Assembly (NCBI RefSeq): GCF_900634625.1 | Contig: NC_041035.1 | Span: 663,666 to 727,665 of the forward strand | Direction: 5' to 3' | Source of the DNA: Parambassis ranga | Taxonomy: Eukaryota; Chordata; Actinopteri; Ambassidae | Length of the DNA stretch: 64,000 nucleotides | Shown here: positions 1-14,200 of the stretch, piece after piece | Position numbering within the stretch: position 1 is the first letter of the stretch | Layout: each line of letters opens with the position of its first letter | Program-made: the position numbers and the translations under genes | The notes under the pieces: generated by a model | Told to the model about the DNA's origin: nothing | Seen by the model: only the letters and a program-made list of their open reading frames with translations | Database searches by the model: none

Positions 1-36
1 TATCTGCAGAACAACCACAGTAGGAGGAGGTGGTAC

Positions 37-3000
37 CTGCGAACATTTGCGGAGGTAGTCGAGAGCAGGCAGGCAGAGGTCAGTGGAGCTGTAACCTGAA
101 ACATGGACACAGTCTCCAATCTCCTTATAGTCCACCTCTCCTGCACAGTCAGACATTTACATAGAAAATAATTAAGATACACGAAACGGAACAAAAAAAC
201 CCACCAGAACCAAACAGGAACATTCTTTGTATAAGATCTATGATTTTACACCGTCATGTTCAAATGTTAGTACCCCCCTTGTGAGCTGCAGCAGGTGCTG
301 CTGATCATCAGTCCGTGATGAACCGATCATCAGCAGGTGTACAGACCTCTATAAAAACTGACGTTTTGGCAGTTTGCTGCTCTGGAGCATTGACATGGAA
401 GCAGGACTGAGGTTCACTGAACTGCATCTGAACAAAGAACAACACTGGTGGAACAATGTCCTATGGACACATGAGACCAAAGTGGAGGTGTTTGGTCTTA
501 ATGTTCACCACCATGTCTGCTGGAAACCAAACACAGAAACACCTCATACACACTGTCAAGCACGGTGGTGGAGGACTGATGGTTTGGACTTGTTTTACAG
601 ACACAGGACCTGGACACCTTGCAGTCATTGAGTGGACCATGAACTCCTCTGTATACCAGAGTGTTCTAGAGACTAATGTGAGTCCATCTGTCTGACAGTT
701 AAAGAAGGTTCCTGTTCGATTCTGGGGCCTTTCTGTGTGGAGTTCTCCATGTGCCTGCGTGGGTTTTCTCCAGCTTCACATTCTAAAGACGTGCTTGATG
801 GGTCAATTGGTGACTCCTAGGTGTGAGTGTGAGTGTGAATGGTGGTTTGCCTGTATGTTGCCCCTGTGATGGACTGGTGATCTGTCCAAATATAACTGTG
901 GAGAGCATTAGACTTCAAATGTGACTTAAATACAAACTGTGTATGGTTATGATGAAACACTAGTTTACTGCCTGATCCTAGAAAACAATGAAATCCTTGA
1001 AAGCCGTGACAGTTTATTAAAAAGAAGCCAGTGAGGAATACCTAATCCTTTAACAAACTTCATGAGGCACATGATGTAGTCAGTTGCAGCGTTAGCAAAA
1101 ACTTGGATGTTGTCAGTGTTGATGAAAGCCTCGAAGACGTCGAACACTGGTGCCTGGGACTTCCCTAAAAGGAAACAGATCACAAACGGGTGGCTTTATG
1201 ACCATAAACTCCACAGTGTGTTTTCCTGTGGGACAAGGCTTGTCATATCTACCCATAGAGTATTCTCCCAGCAGGTAGTCTTTGGTGTCAGTCTTGCTAC
1301 TGTGGACGGTCCTCAGAGCGCTAAAAAGAGGCCTCCATCCTGACAAGATCTGTGGAGAGCACATCTCTACCAGCTCTCCTATTGAGGTTATCACCTGTAG
1401 GCAGAGAAGCGTCTTCAAACATCTGGTGTGTTGGTAAAATGAACCGATGTCCTTTTCTAACCGTACCTGGTCCTGTACGTCCTCATCACACAGCTCCAGC
1501 TGCATGATGTGCTCGAAAGGCCTGAACAGGGCCTCGTTGAAGTGAAAGTGCGGAAGCTCCGCCCAGCTCGTCAGCACCTCTGTGAGAACATCATGGATAA
1601 AGGAAACGGCCTTCTGGGATACGTGGCGCTCTTTGTGACATGCAGCCTACAGGGGACACAGAAAGCTTTGTGTTTGCAGCGCATCATCCACGTATGCACT
1701 GTGCCAGACGTCAGATATCCTGACCAATCACAGTGATACATTACAGAACCGGTCAATTTGTCTGCAGCAATATGGCTGACATTAAAAGAATTGTCCATCC
1801 CCTACCTCCACCAGGTGAGGCGCCACCACACTCCAGGCCCTCATCATGTGGAGCAGAGGTCGGTTCTTGTTCCTGACGATGCGCAGCATGGCCTCACCGA
1901 GACGGAAAAGATGCAGAGTGCTGCGCCGGTCCAGGGTCGACTTCGCCTCTCCTACAGGTGGAAGAGTAGAGTTTCATTTACTGTCTTTATGTTATTCATT
2001 GATGATAATATTTAGCATCCGTATTGGAACTAAAATCCTCATGTAACTTCTTTAAAACCAGAAACTGCTTTACGACTGAAGGTTAGGAGGAGAGTGTCCT
2101 CAGAGATGTGTACTTTAGTTAAGAAGATTGTGGGGACATAAATCTGTGTTATAGTCATATTGTAGGCCAAGAGAGGATTCCCATAGAACAGTCAATGTTT
2201 TAAGGCCGCTTGTATCTATGGTTATGATCAGGGGACTATAATATCTGTAGCTCCGGCGGTCCACTGACTCAGGGTGGTGCTGGCTGTATGCTGATGTGTC
2301 CTTGGGGAAGACACTTAAAGCTGTGTGTGTGTGCTTGTGTGTGAAAGGTTAAATGTAAAGCAGTGTAAACCATGTGATGGGTAAGGTTAGGGTAAAGGGC
2401 TGGGGATGCATGATGGATCATACATGTCCTCACAAAGACAGCTAGAAACGGTAGTGTGTGTATACCTGGCATTGCCAGTGAATAGTCTCCAGTCTCTGTG
2501 ACAGAGTCAAACAGCTGAGACTGGGAAGCTTTCCTCAGCTGCTGCAGGAAACCGACCAGACCCACCAGATTCAGTTTGGTGGCTGCTTCTTCAAACAACC
2601 TGAAACACATGAACACATGTTCTTGTTTCAGTATATTCATGTGATCTGTGACACTGAACTCCAAAAGCCACCTGAAAGCAGTTCAAAATATTTAAATAAA
2701 ATACATACACCTGACTTTGAACCTTCAGATGTTCTTCAAAGCAACAATAATACATCATATACACAAATGTGTTTGTGAGAGTTCAGAGGTAGGAGCCTAG
2801 TAAGTTGAAGTGAGACCAGATCATGTGGTTATTTAAACAGCAGGAACAGAGGAGCAGTTCCATGCTGAAACGCAGTGCTGTTGCCCTTAAGAGGAGTGTT
2901 TCTGGGACACCCCCGTACAGTATTACTATGCTTTGGCACCATCAGCTTGTAAATGTGTTCAGTCCATCTGGTCCAAAAGATCAGAGAGAACTTTTTTAAA

Positions 3001-3294
3001 TTCGCTCCTAAATGCAGCCTAGATAAGTGGTTACATAAGAGATGATCCTTAGACACACACTCGATGTTTAATGCAGCTGCGTGAGCTTGAGATTTTAACA
3101 TGCACGTCCTTCTGGCATTACACATATCTGGATTCACATAAACCAACAACCTGGACCTGGACCTAAAGTCGGAGCCACACACACACACACACACACACAG
3201 ACACACACACACACACAGACACACACGCATGCACGCGCGCACACACACAGACACACACGCATGTGCGCACACACACAGACACACAGACACACAG

Positions 3295-3327
<33 letters not shown>

Positions 3328-3389
3328 CACACTCACACACACTCACACTCACACTCACACTCACACTCACACTCACACACACACTCACA

Positions 3390-3456
<67 letters not shown>

Positions 3457-5229
3457 CACACGCACAAACGCAACACACAGACACACTGCTGCCACCATTG
3501 TGGCTGTAAATATCGTAGATCACAGCAGTTACAACCTCCTGTTGATCACGAAATGTTCTACATTGTAGAATCTTTAAAGTAGTAGTTCCATGAGGTCGTC
3601 GCCTGGAATGGTTTGAAATGAACAGGTGTTCTGTGTCATGAGTTAATCTGTTGAATTTGTCCTTCTGAATGTGACACCAGTTCAGAGGTAGGGTTGGTAC
3701 AGTTCAGAGAGAGTTGTCCTGTTCAACCTGTTCAAATCCATATTGTGGCAAGAACCACTCAACTAAGTAAGAGAAACAGTCCATCCTAATTTTGAGAAAT
3801 GAAGATCAGATCAGAGAACTCTGAATGTGTCCTCAGGTGCAGTCATGAAAAAAGTGGCTCTCATGAGGACAACCCCAGGAGAGAAAGACCAAGAGAGACC
3901 TCTGCTGCAGAGGATCAGTTCATTAGAGTCCCCAGCATCAGAAACCACAAATGAACAGCCCCTCAGATCAGAGTACACATGCAGTCAGTGTTATACTGTT
4001 CTTTACAGTACTGTATCATGTAGAAAACACCATTACATAGCAGAGTAGTCCTAAACTTCTGACTGTTACCCTGTTTTAAGGTATGAAGATGAAGGTCTCA
4101 TTTCTACCTGTCCGCCTGTGTCGACAGCGTACACACAGCCTTGGCGGCGTAGGTTCCGGTCATCAGGCTACCGCTCTTCAGGTCCAGGCCTCGGCTGCCT
4201 CTGTTGGTCTCCTTCAGCAGCTCCTGGATGGACAGTGGCTGGATGACCGGCTGGGTCAGGCTTAGCTCGGCCGCCTCAGGACTGGGCTCGCAGCTCAGCT
4301 CCAGCCCCAGGTCAACGCCGGCCGTCTGCTGGCTCTGCTGAGTGATGGTGGTCAGAGAGGAGGGCTGTGTGGACCCATCACTGAAGTGTGTGTGCTCCAG
4401 TGTGCTGATGTACTCTGTCACCCTGAGAGAGAGGACAATCTCTGATAAAATCCACAGATTCTCTATGATATAAGGCAGTACGTATGCTCGCAGGTGTGTA
4501 CCTGAACACATGTGGCCAGCAGTCGTGATTGTGGCTACCCATCTCCAGTCCCACATTCAAGATGGCATCCATACACAACACATGAGCTGTGTGGAGGCGG
4601 ACTCCCTGAGGACGACTGATCTGCTCCAGGCGCTGTTCAACACGCTGCTTCACTGCAGTCAGATTACATTACACTGAAGATATGTTTGAAATGAACGTAG
4701 AAAGTTACATTTAAGCTAAATTCTAATATTAATATAGCTTTAGCAGAGGCTGTACAAAAGTTTGTACAAACCTGTAGTTCCTGACTGCTGTCACTAGGGG
4801 TAACTAAAGGTCCATTTTTGACAGCAATACTTAATTTATTATGTGACAAAGCATGGCATTCGCCTTCTATGTATATTTATTTATTTATCTTATTTTTTTA
4901 TATGTATTAATTTATTTATTCTAGGATTTATAGATTTTTTTTTTATATATTTGGATTTTAAAATGTCATAAAATGACCTATGACAAAATGTCATAGGTTC
5001 AACATTTTGGGTACTGAATAATGCTGTAGGTCTGTCACATTTATATAAATTATTTCATTTTTACGTTTATTTTATTACACATGTTTTTGGTAGCATCGGC
5101 CTTAAATAGGCCTCTCACCTTGTGTGATGGCATCCCCCGGCTCACTGACCTCCCTCTCCTCCTTCTCTTCCTGCACACAGGAGGCTGCAGCCATCTGGGC
5201 TAAAGCTGAGGCACAGTTGGCAGCCACAC
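37..5229 (-). CDS. arfgef3: arfgef3 exons 20-28 (residues 1000-1468)
   Basis: Exon 20 (5119-5229) reads VAANCASALAQMAAASCVQE. Exon 21 (4502-4652) reads LHTAHVLCMDAILNVGLEMG. Exon 22 (4108-4422) carries EHTHFSDG, VIQPLSIQELLKE and AVCTLSTQADR. Exon 23 is 2466-2599. Exon 24 (1806-1951) has LHLFRLGEAMLRIVRNKNRP. Exon 25 (1467-1646) has PHFHFNEALFRPFEHIMQLE. Exon 26 is 1253-1394. Exon 27 (1042-1164) has APVFDVFEAFINTDNIQVFA. Exon 28 (37-140) has STDLCLPALDYLRKCSQ. These helical repeats correspond to the HDS-type region of BIG proteins. After the donor at position 36 the next exon lies outside the window. Confidence 0.95.
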
Positions 5230-8200
5230 CTGATACACACAGACACACACACAGACCCACACACAGACACAGACACACACACACACACACACAGACACAC
5301 ACACACACACAAGACACACACACGGTATCAGCACCACTGTGGGTTTCATTCATTTTTACATCCTAAGCATCATCACTACACACTGAAAATGTTGTCTCTC
5401 AGTGTTCACCTCAAAAGCTTTGATAAACAGGATATTAACAGGTTTATGTTGTTTGTGGAACTTTGTGTGTGGTCCTCTCTCACAGTTAATGTGTTTGTTC
5501 AGAACTGATCAGGCCTTCTGTGCTCATGTACAGTTCGGTTCTTTTACTTTCTTTTACTAAAGAAATCATCTGTCAGTGTGTACTGATCACTTAGAATTAG
5601 ACAAATGCAACCTCAACATAAAGAAAGAGGAAGGAACAGTTTGTATTACTATAATTACTATAATACTGAGTACCACAGTTCAAGAGCTAGTAGATCCACC
5701 TTCTGTCTTTGGTTTCATTTTGATGAATCAATAATAAAGTGAAAAGTCTGAGGTCGTATTGTTCTAGTAATAAAACCCACTTCAATCAGATGACTTTTCC
5801 TAAATGTTGGCAATTCTCCACACAGCACTTATTTAGAGGACAGTTCACCGAATGTCAGCTCATACTTCTTGTGATTGTATCTGTGACTTGATAATCTCCC
5901 AAAACATAGCTAGCATCGATTCTGATCATCGAGTCTAACAGCCAGTCCTCCATGTTGATCTCAACCCACCCCTGTGTAGTGACCAGTGAAATGAGGTAGT
6001 GGTACATATTCATATCAAAAGCTGAACAAGCAGGTTTCTTGACTATGACAAAATAATACCTCAACGTAAAAAGTATTTCTCTGACAGGTGCAGAGTAATA
6101 CAGATGTCAATCAACCCCAGACTGAGCACAATTCTGAATGACAATCAGCCAGAGCAATCAGACACACCTGCTGACAGAGTGTGGAAGTTAAATGACTGGT
6201 CTGATGAAAACACCTGACAATCATCTGCTTCCATCTGAGTTTGAAATCTGGTGTGATTAATTGCTTCTGTGGACACTGGACAGGTGTCTTTTATACAGGT
6301 AAGGAGCTGAGGCCGATGTCAGCTCCTTACCTGTAGAAAACACAGCTGGGAGCCAGGAATCTTGCTGATGAAAGGTCGGGTAGGAGGTTTCCTTCTGATG
6401 CACTTTGTGTTAAATTAGTGTAACTTCTCTTTACAATCCGATAGCAACTGATTAGTTCGGCAGTTTCGCTTAAACCGAAAGAATATGAATCATCTGAAGC
6501 TATAAAACACTAAAGTATTGCTGTTGTCACTCTCGTTCCTGCTCTGTGCACCAGAGAGGTACGTGCATGATGGCCGAAGTCACAGACCGCAGCTCGTCTT
6601 CAGGTGATGTGTCCATGTGATTGGAGGCGTGGCTTCAGGGTGAGCTCCGAGAGAAAGGGGCGTGAGTTTACTTTGAAATCTGGCTGACTCTCACTGAGTT
6701 TTAAAATCTCCTACCCTACCTTTAATAATGTTTTTTATTATTTGATTATAAGTGCTTCTAATGTCACACCGTACATCTCTCTAATTCCATGTACACTAGA
6801 ATCTGTTCCAGCTCCTGGGCTGATGTTCACAGTCTGAACCTGACCTTTGACCTCACCGTGTGGAAGCGGGCGGGCAAACATACGATTTCCCACAGGGGTG
6901 AGCCACGCAGCTCATTTTTCTTATTAACAGACGTTCCACCCACCCAGGGCGCAGCTCAGCGCAGCAGCTTTGCGCAGGCCATCCAGACTCAGACAGATGG
7001 TGTCTCTCTCCCTCTGGCTCTGTTCTTTGACGCCCTCAGCTCCCAGGATGAAGGCCAGGCCCTTGGAGCTGCCAGCCATGCGACCTGTCAGCGGCGCAGA
7101 CAGCACGTCCATCAGGTTCTTCCACACGCCGGTGAGGATGAAGCGTGAGAACACAGCGCCTGAAGCACACAGAGAAAAGAAGATGGCTTATAGAGCAGCT
7201 GTTTCACACTGCCAGCCGGCGTTTACACAGCAAGGGGTCGGAGTAATTCATGGAGCTGATATTTTACACAAACACAGAAAAAAAAGCCCAGATGTCATCT
7301 GGTGTGACTCAGAGGCTGTTAACATGGCAGTACTGGCCAATCCGTAGTCCTGCAGGGGGACAGAAAGGGCGCAGCTGGCCTCTGTGTCTGTAGCCATCAA
7401 CCTCTTTTCAACCCTCCTCTTCTTTGTGTTTTATTTTTTCAGTGCACTGACACAATGATGTGACTCATCTACACTTTCATTTTTAAACTTCTGCTTCATA
7501 CCGTGTTCCCTGCGACACTATTTACTGTCAGCTCCACAAGAGGATGTACTGTGCAGCCAGGTTAGATACTTTCAATTAAAACCTGCAATAAAAACATCAT
7601 TTCTGGTTGAGGAGAAAAAAAATAAGTCAATGCCAGAAAGTTGAAACAGTTTAACTCAATGAGTTAAACTGTCCGTTACGTCTCGGAGGTTAAATCATGC
7701 TACTGACCTGCCATCACCATGTCACTGCTAGCCTTGTCGCAGCTGAGAGGTAATTGGTTGGACACTCTCCTGATCAACTGACCTCCAATCGCACTGCTGC
7801 CCAGCCCATCAATGTCTGGAAAAAGATGGAAAGAAGTGGTCAAAAATGTAGGAACATGTGTGGAATTTAGCATAGGATAAAAACAGCAGTGTGTGTACCT
7901 GTTAGCATGGTGATTAGAGGCAATGACTGGTCTTCCAGAGAGCCCCGGTACCCGGCCTCAGCCAGCAGGTTGCGCTCGAGCACCTGGTGGTAAAGCTCCT
8001 CGATCCAGGCCTGAGAAAGAACCACGAGGACCCCGCTGCTCTGGATCAGACGCACAAACTCCTTCTGCAAGACAAAACACATCAGCTCCAATACAGTCAG
8101 GTTCATAAATACAACGCTAAGCTCTGTACACATCCACCCTGAACGTCAGATGTGAGATATGTCGACTTTCTGCTCTAGTTCGAGGGAATTCAAACCATTG

Positions 8201-11200
8201 TCACACACGTTTGGGTGGGTTATATGTAGTGGCTAAAAATTAAGAATGTGTTGGTCCAGTGATACCTGTGGCTGAGGCCATGTCAACATGTGACTGTATC
8301 TACACACTAAGTTTAAGGCTGACTGTACGCCTTACTAAACAGAAAGGTCTTAAGTCTGGTCTTAAAGGAGGAGGCGGTGCCTGCCTCTCGGACCCAGATT
8401 GGTAACTGGTTCCAGTCTTGAAGTAACAAAAGCATGGGTGAGCTTTTCAGCATCACTCAGAGAGGATGCTCCTGATCTTAGCTTACTGCGGAGGTGGTAG
8501 AGATCTGTGTAATATGAGAGATAACCGACATGTCACAGTCGTACTGGAGGCCAGAGTAGTGGTGTCCAGAGAGAGATCACAGGAACATACAATATGTGCA
8601 CAATATAATTTCAGTATGAGGTTTGAGCTCCAATAGCTCATATACCCACAAAATACAGCCACCCAACAATGGGTTATGTGGACATGTGCAAAGGTTCAGA
8701 AAAATGTAAACATAATGTTGTAAACTGTTGTTTCAGTAGGAGCGTGGGAGCAGTCCCCATGCTTTGCTTCAGTTCTCTCTGAAGTTGTGCTTTAGTTTTG
8801 CTGGAGGCAGCTGCAGCAAAGAACTATTTAAGAATATTTAAACACTACTGGGAGACTCCCGTCCCCGTAACCTTACAGAGGAAGGGACACTCACCAGGCT
8901 GAGAACGGGTGTGAGTGCTCGTCGTCTGTAGTAGTCACAGCAGCAGAGTTTCAGATTGAGCAGCAGAGCGTAGTATGACACCAGATAGAGACCGTCTGCG
9001 TTCATCAGAGACTGGCAGCTCAGAGTGTCTCCGGCCTCAAAACCTGGGGAGTGGATTCCACCTGAGAAGACAAGTGTCAATGACAGACCCTCAAAGTGAC
9101 ATCCCCTGAAAACATAAAGTATGAATATTATATATAGGCCTGAAAACATGAGGGGGAAAGCCAGAGAAAAAGGACATGTGAAAGGTGTAGAGGTGAGAGG
9201 AGGCAGTAATCTGTCAGCTGAGCCAGGGGTTGAAATGAAACAAACTCTGGGTTTAATCAATAAATCAGTTATGTGTATCATTTGAGTCATCGTTTGCTCT
9301 GCTGCTGTTCGAGCTCTCAGGAGTCTCTGGTTTTAAAGGATTACAGATCATACCTTGAAGGCAAAAGGCTTTGTAAAACATTTTCAGCTTTGAAACAGTG
9401 AAGTAGCATATTCAAGATACATGAACACTACCGCTCAAAAGTCTGGGGTCACAGGACAGTTATGTGGTTTTTGATCAGCATAACAGTTCAGCTGTGCTAA
9501 CATAGGTTCACAGGAGTTTTCTAATCATCAGTTAGCCTTTTTACCACGATTAGCTAACACAATGTAGCATTAGAACACAGTGATGGCTGCTCTGTACCTT
9601 TGTATATATTCCATTAAAACCAGCCTTTTAACTAGAAGAGTCCTTTACCCCATTAACATGTCTAGACTGTAGTCTGATTACTTGTTGTCTTCATTGAAAA
9701 TATTTTTTTCTTTAAATAAACACATTTCCAAGTGACCCCAAACCTTTGAATGTTGCTCTAATGAGCAAATCTTTGTTGAGCCATTCTAATGGTTGCTGTC
9801 TCTGACAATCCCTGCAGTGCACAGTATTTACACAGGAAGAGGCAGCTACACTCCTCCCTCAGCAAATACTTTGTGTTGGTTTAGCAAACACTTCACACAG
9901 CAAACTCCCCCAACCACCACCACCCCCTCACTGTGGCGCTCCCTTTCTCACCAGCTTGTAGTCCGGAACAAAAGGTGGAGGAGAAGTTCTGCAATGACAG
10001 GTCCACCTCCGCAGCAGAGGCCAATCCCAGTAGCCGCGGCAGCAGCGCAGCCAGCGACTGGACAAACAGTCTGGCGCTCTGCTGGTCGGCTTCCTGGTTA
10101 CGGAGCAGCTTGAGGGACAGGGCGGCGGTGCGCAGGGAGCGGTGACCCGGGCAGTCTCGAGGTGTCTGCTGCTCCTCGTCGGCCAGCGACACGTTGTCGG
10201 AACCGATGTCTGATACGTCGGAGCGCCCCGAGTCTTTCTCCGCAGCCATGGAATACTGGTCACATGAGTCAAACTCTGTCCGTGACAAGTCCTGCTCTTC
10301 CATACTGGTGGAGTCAGGATTATTGGTTCATTATCATTTGAAAGAGATGGGCATATTTTTAAATGTTACATGTAACAAACAACAGATTCTACTCAGGTTT
10401 TATACAAAGATATGTACCTGAAGTTGCTCTCACTGTATCGTGACCCTCCCCCATGGTGGGACCTGGCTCTGGATTCCACAGACAGGAAGTTGGTGATGTC
10501 GGGGTAGACAAGGGCATGACTCCTCTGCACCACATCGGGAGGAACAGCGCCTCCTCTCTCTCCATCTCCTCCTCTTTCTTTAACTACTCTTCCTCCAACC
10601 TCTGTCATTTCAACCCCACCCCCGCCCTCCTCCCTTTGGCCTCCTTGCTCCGGCTCACACCGGGTCTGCTCCTGACCTCCACAGGATGATGGCGAGGGGA
10701 GGTGTGCGTCGGTCCCACACTCCTCTGGAGTGGTGTGACCCAGACCCAGGCCGAGTTCACCAACCTCCAAGTCCAGGGTGGTTTGGCCCGTTTCAGTGGT
10801 GATGCTGATGCTGATGTCAGGGCTGCGCTCGGTGGGGCCTGTGGTGGCCATGTTAGACGAAGAAGAGCTGGGGTCCCATGGAGGCTGCTCTGAGGACAGG
10901 ATATGTCTCTGCCACCTGAAGTCAGCCTCATTGATCTCCATGGACTCTCGAGTGGACTCTGTTCCGTCTTTCAGATCATCTAGTCGCCTGAGGAGAAGCC
11001 GAGCCTAGAGCACACAACCACCATATTGCAGGTTTATCCATCTTCTTCTAGATTTCCTGTGATGTTTTCCAGTGAACGAACTCTGTTAGCTGCTCACCTG
11101 ATCAGACTGGATGCCCCGACCCTGTGACAGTTCATCCAGTGCACTGAGTAGAGCACACGCACAGGAGACGGAGGAGTAACATGCCTCGATGCCTCCCTTC

Positions 11201-14200
11201 ATACACGCCTCTGTCATTCCGTCCATCACTCTGCCAAAGGAAACATTCATATTTTAACATATTGACATGTTTACAACAACAGGTAAAGCAGAAAAAAGGG
11301 TCACAAACAGTTTTAGAAGATCCAGATGGGACTTCCTCTTTGAGAAGGAACGCTTCCTGGTTTCAGGCTCAGCTATGCAGGGACCGGCTAGGTCATACAG
11401 CCGCTGCGGACTCCCCAGAATCTATAGCATACATACACATCAGTGTGCATAGTCATGATACAGAAAACTGCTTCTGTGAGAAACAATACGCACCTCCTTC
11501 ATGATGCGGATGGCCTCAGTGCGATGCTGAGGAGGCGGGTACAGCAGGATCCGATGGTAGAGCGACTGCAGCACGGGTTTCATGGATTCCACACAGCTCA
11601 CCAGACGCACCAGCTCTGCTGCAATGTAACACACCGTCCGCACTACTGGTGCGATCCTGGCTGGGGCGCTAGAGGAGCAACCGGACCCTCTGCCTTGATC
11701 GGATACCCCGCCACTGCTGGAATCTGCCTCCTGGTGGAATCCTGGGAGAACACAAAAACAAAAAAAAAAAAATCAGTACCTCACAGAGAGCACTACTAAA
11801 TTTCAGCTGATGGTACCTTATGACAGGTCCTAATAGCTGCATACGTTTACATGGTAAACACCTTCCCAAAGGCATAATACATCATAATAAATATAGTAAA
11901 TCAATTTCCAAAGGTGGGAAGTTTTGAATATTAGTTAGGTGCAATAGCATAGTTTAAACAGTATGGATACTAGCACTTATTAGCCTTTATTTTTTAAATG
12001 TGTATAAACACAGAGGCATTGCTAAGTAGTTCCTGTTTCCATAGTATTACTTAGGTGAGCTGCAGCAGGTGCTGCTGATGATCAGTCCTTGATGGATTGA
12101 TCATCAGCAGGTGTACAGACCTCTGTAACAACAGATGTTTTGACAGTTTGGACCATTCAGGTGTGTGTTAGCACCATGACAAGAGAGGAAGACATAAACT
12201 ATGGTGTTAGAGAAGCAGCTGCTGCACATCAGTCTGAAAGACTTCTAAAACCATTGGTACCTGACATGCTAATGTTAGTTGCCATTAGCATGCTGCTGGT
12301 ATCTAGTTATTAAATATATGAATGTTTTACCTGAAGTGATGATAATCAGGGTTAGTATTATACGTCACATCCAATTATATGTCAAACGCATTAGAGGACT
12401 GTACTCTGTCTATGACATCCAGCATGGAATGAAGCTAAACAGCCATTTGTTGAAAGGAACTGGAACACTGTTCATTTGAAGTAATAATTGCAGTTGCTGG
12501 TGATTCCTGGCTCCATAGCAGAGGCTCAGCTTTAGTCTATAAATAGTCCATGGAGAAAACACTAAATAACTTTTAGTCTGAGTTCATTTTAGTATTTACT
12601 TTCTAATCAATGTATGTCCTTTCTAGACCGGTACTTATCTGTAATGTCATATAATAATAAAGTCAACTTTTATCATAATAATGGTAGTTTTAGTTAGAAA
12701 ACTCGTTCCACCTCTGCATTTACCTAGGCTGAGTCTGTCTGAGAGACGATCTCGGTCTGACGTCCCCATATATCCGTGGTGAGACGTGATGGTTTTGTCA
12801 TTGACAGGATTTCCCATGATCGCCACCAGAGACGGACACAGCTGCTTCCTGTGAGGAGGAGTATAACTGAGTTTTAGGATTGTTGATACATTTACAAACT
12901 GTAAATCAGCTCATTCCAACAATAAAGTATTGTCTTACCATACAAGGTCAGTAAAACCTCTGGACAGGTGCATTGTGGGAGGACAGCTGCTGAGCATGGA
13001 GAGGATGCACTCTAGGTAGAGCAACTGCAGGAGCTGGTTATCACTGGAGGATGGAAATGTACCGATCAAAACAGCTGTTTTTTCTGATCACTTCTGTGGG
13101 TCTGTGGGTTTATGCTTTTATTACCACTTATTACCATTTGGTGACCTGCACATAGCTGACACTATCACTGTGCCCACTGCAGCTCCTTAGAAATGTGTGA
13201 TGCTGCAGTGAAGCTGGAGGATCACAGGCTGAATTATCAGCCAAATATTTCAATTCAGACAGCAATAGTCACAAGAAATTGACTTCCTGTTCCCACTAGG
13301 TGGCGCTAGGACTGTCATATTAATGTTTTCAGTTTGGGGAAGACTGGATAAACAGCTACTGAGTTTCCTGTTTGAAGGTCTGAACAGCTACATCATGCAA
13401 TGGATCCAAAAGACACAGATAAAACAGGGACTCAGATCTCATTTCAAGGGCTGCTGCTGTAGGATCTGGCAAGGCTTCTACATCAGCAGTTCGTTATGAA
13501 GAAGATGAAAAAATAGTGATGAATTAACCCTTGAATTCCATTGCATTATGCACACTAACAATAAGGAAATAATAAGTGTTACCTGTCCACCGACTCCAGC
13601 TTTTCACAGAAAACTGTCAGCACTGTCACCACATCTTCACACAGGGCCTGACTGGTAGGAGAGATATCTACAAACACACATAACAAAGCTAATTCACATC
13701 GTATTCAATGCATACGTAAAGAGACTGCCTCACCTCCTCCTTCCTCCTAATAGAGCTTCACAGTGAACCTGTTTGGCTTGCTGCCTACAGACGTGTCTGT
13801 CTGTTGATAGTGACACAGGAGAACTACTGTACGGTGTTACTCACTACCTGCAGATTGGTGAATACAAAGTATTGTACTGTATGACAGTTATAAAGCTGCT
13901 GCATGAAACTTGAATAAACTTAATGGAAACATCTCACTGCCAGTAGCACCTAGAATGGTGATCATGTTTGTCTGAAGGGTTTACCCTGTGGTGGGGTGGG
14001 GTGGCTCAGCTGTGCATTATAATCCAGTCTTCAGCCATAATAAAATGTGTAGACCAGAGGCTGTATGAAAACTGGCAACATACCAGCTCCCCAAGAGTTA
14101 GGCCAAACATCTGGATAACCCCTGGTGGCTGGCTGCAGTATAGGTCATAAACCCCACCCTCTTCATGTTAGTGGATGGGACATGGACCCTGTTTTGTTAG

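Noticed and set aside
2829..3582. Several ORFs of 82-163 codons on both strands across 3.2-3.5 kb
   Set aside because: They are translations of a (CA)n microsatellite and do not encode proteins.
9793..10941. Plus-strand and alternative-frame ORFs (70-114 codons) over 9.8-10.9 kb
   Set aside because: Shadows of arfgef3 exons 14 and 15, which have matching phases and clear homology.
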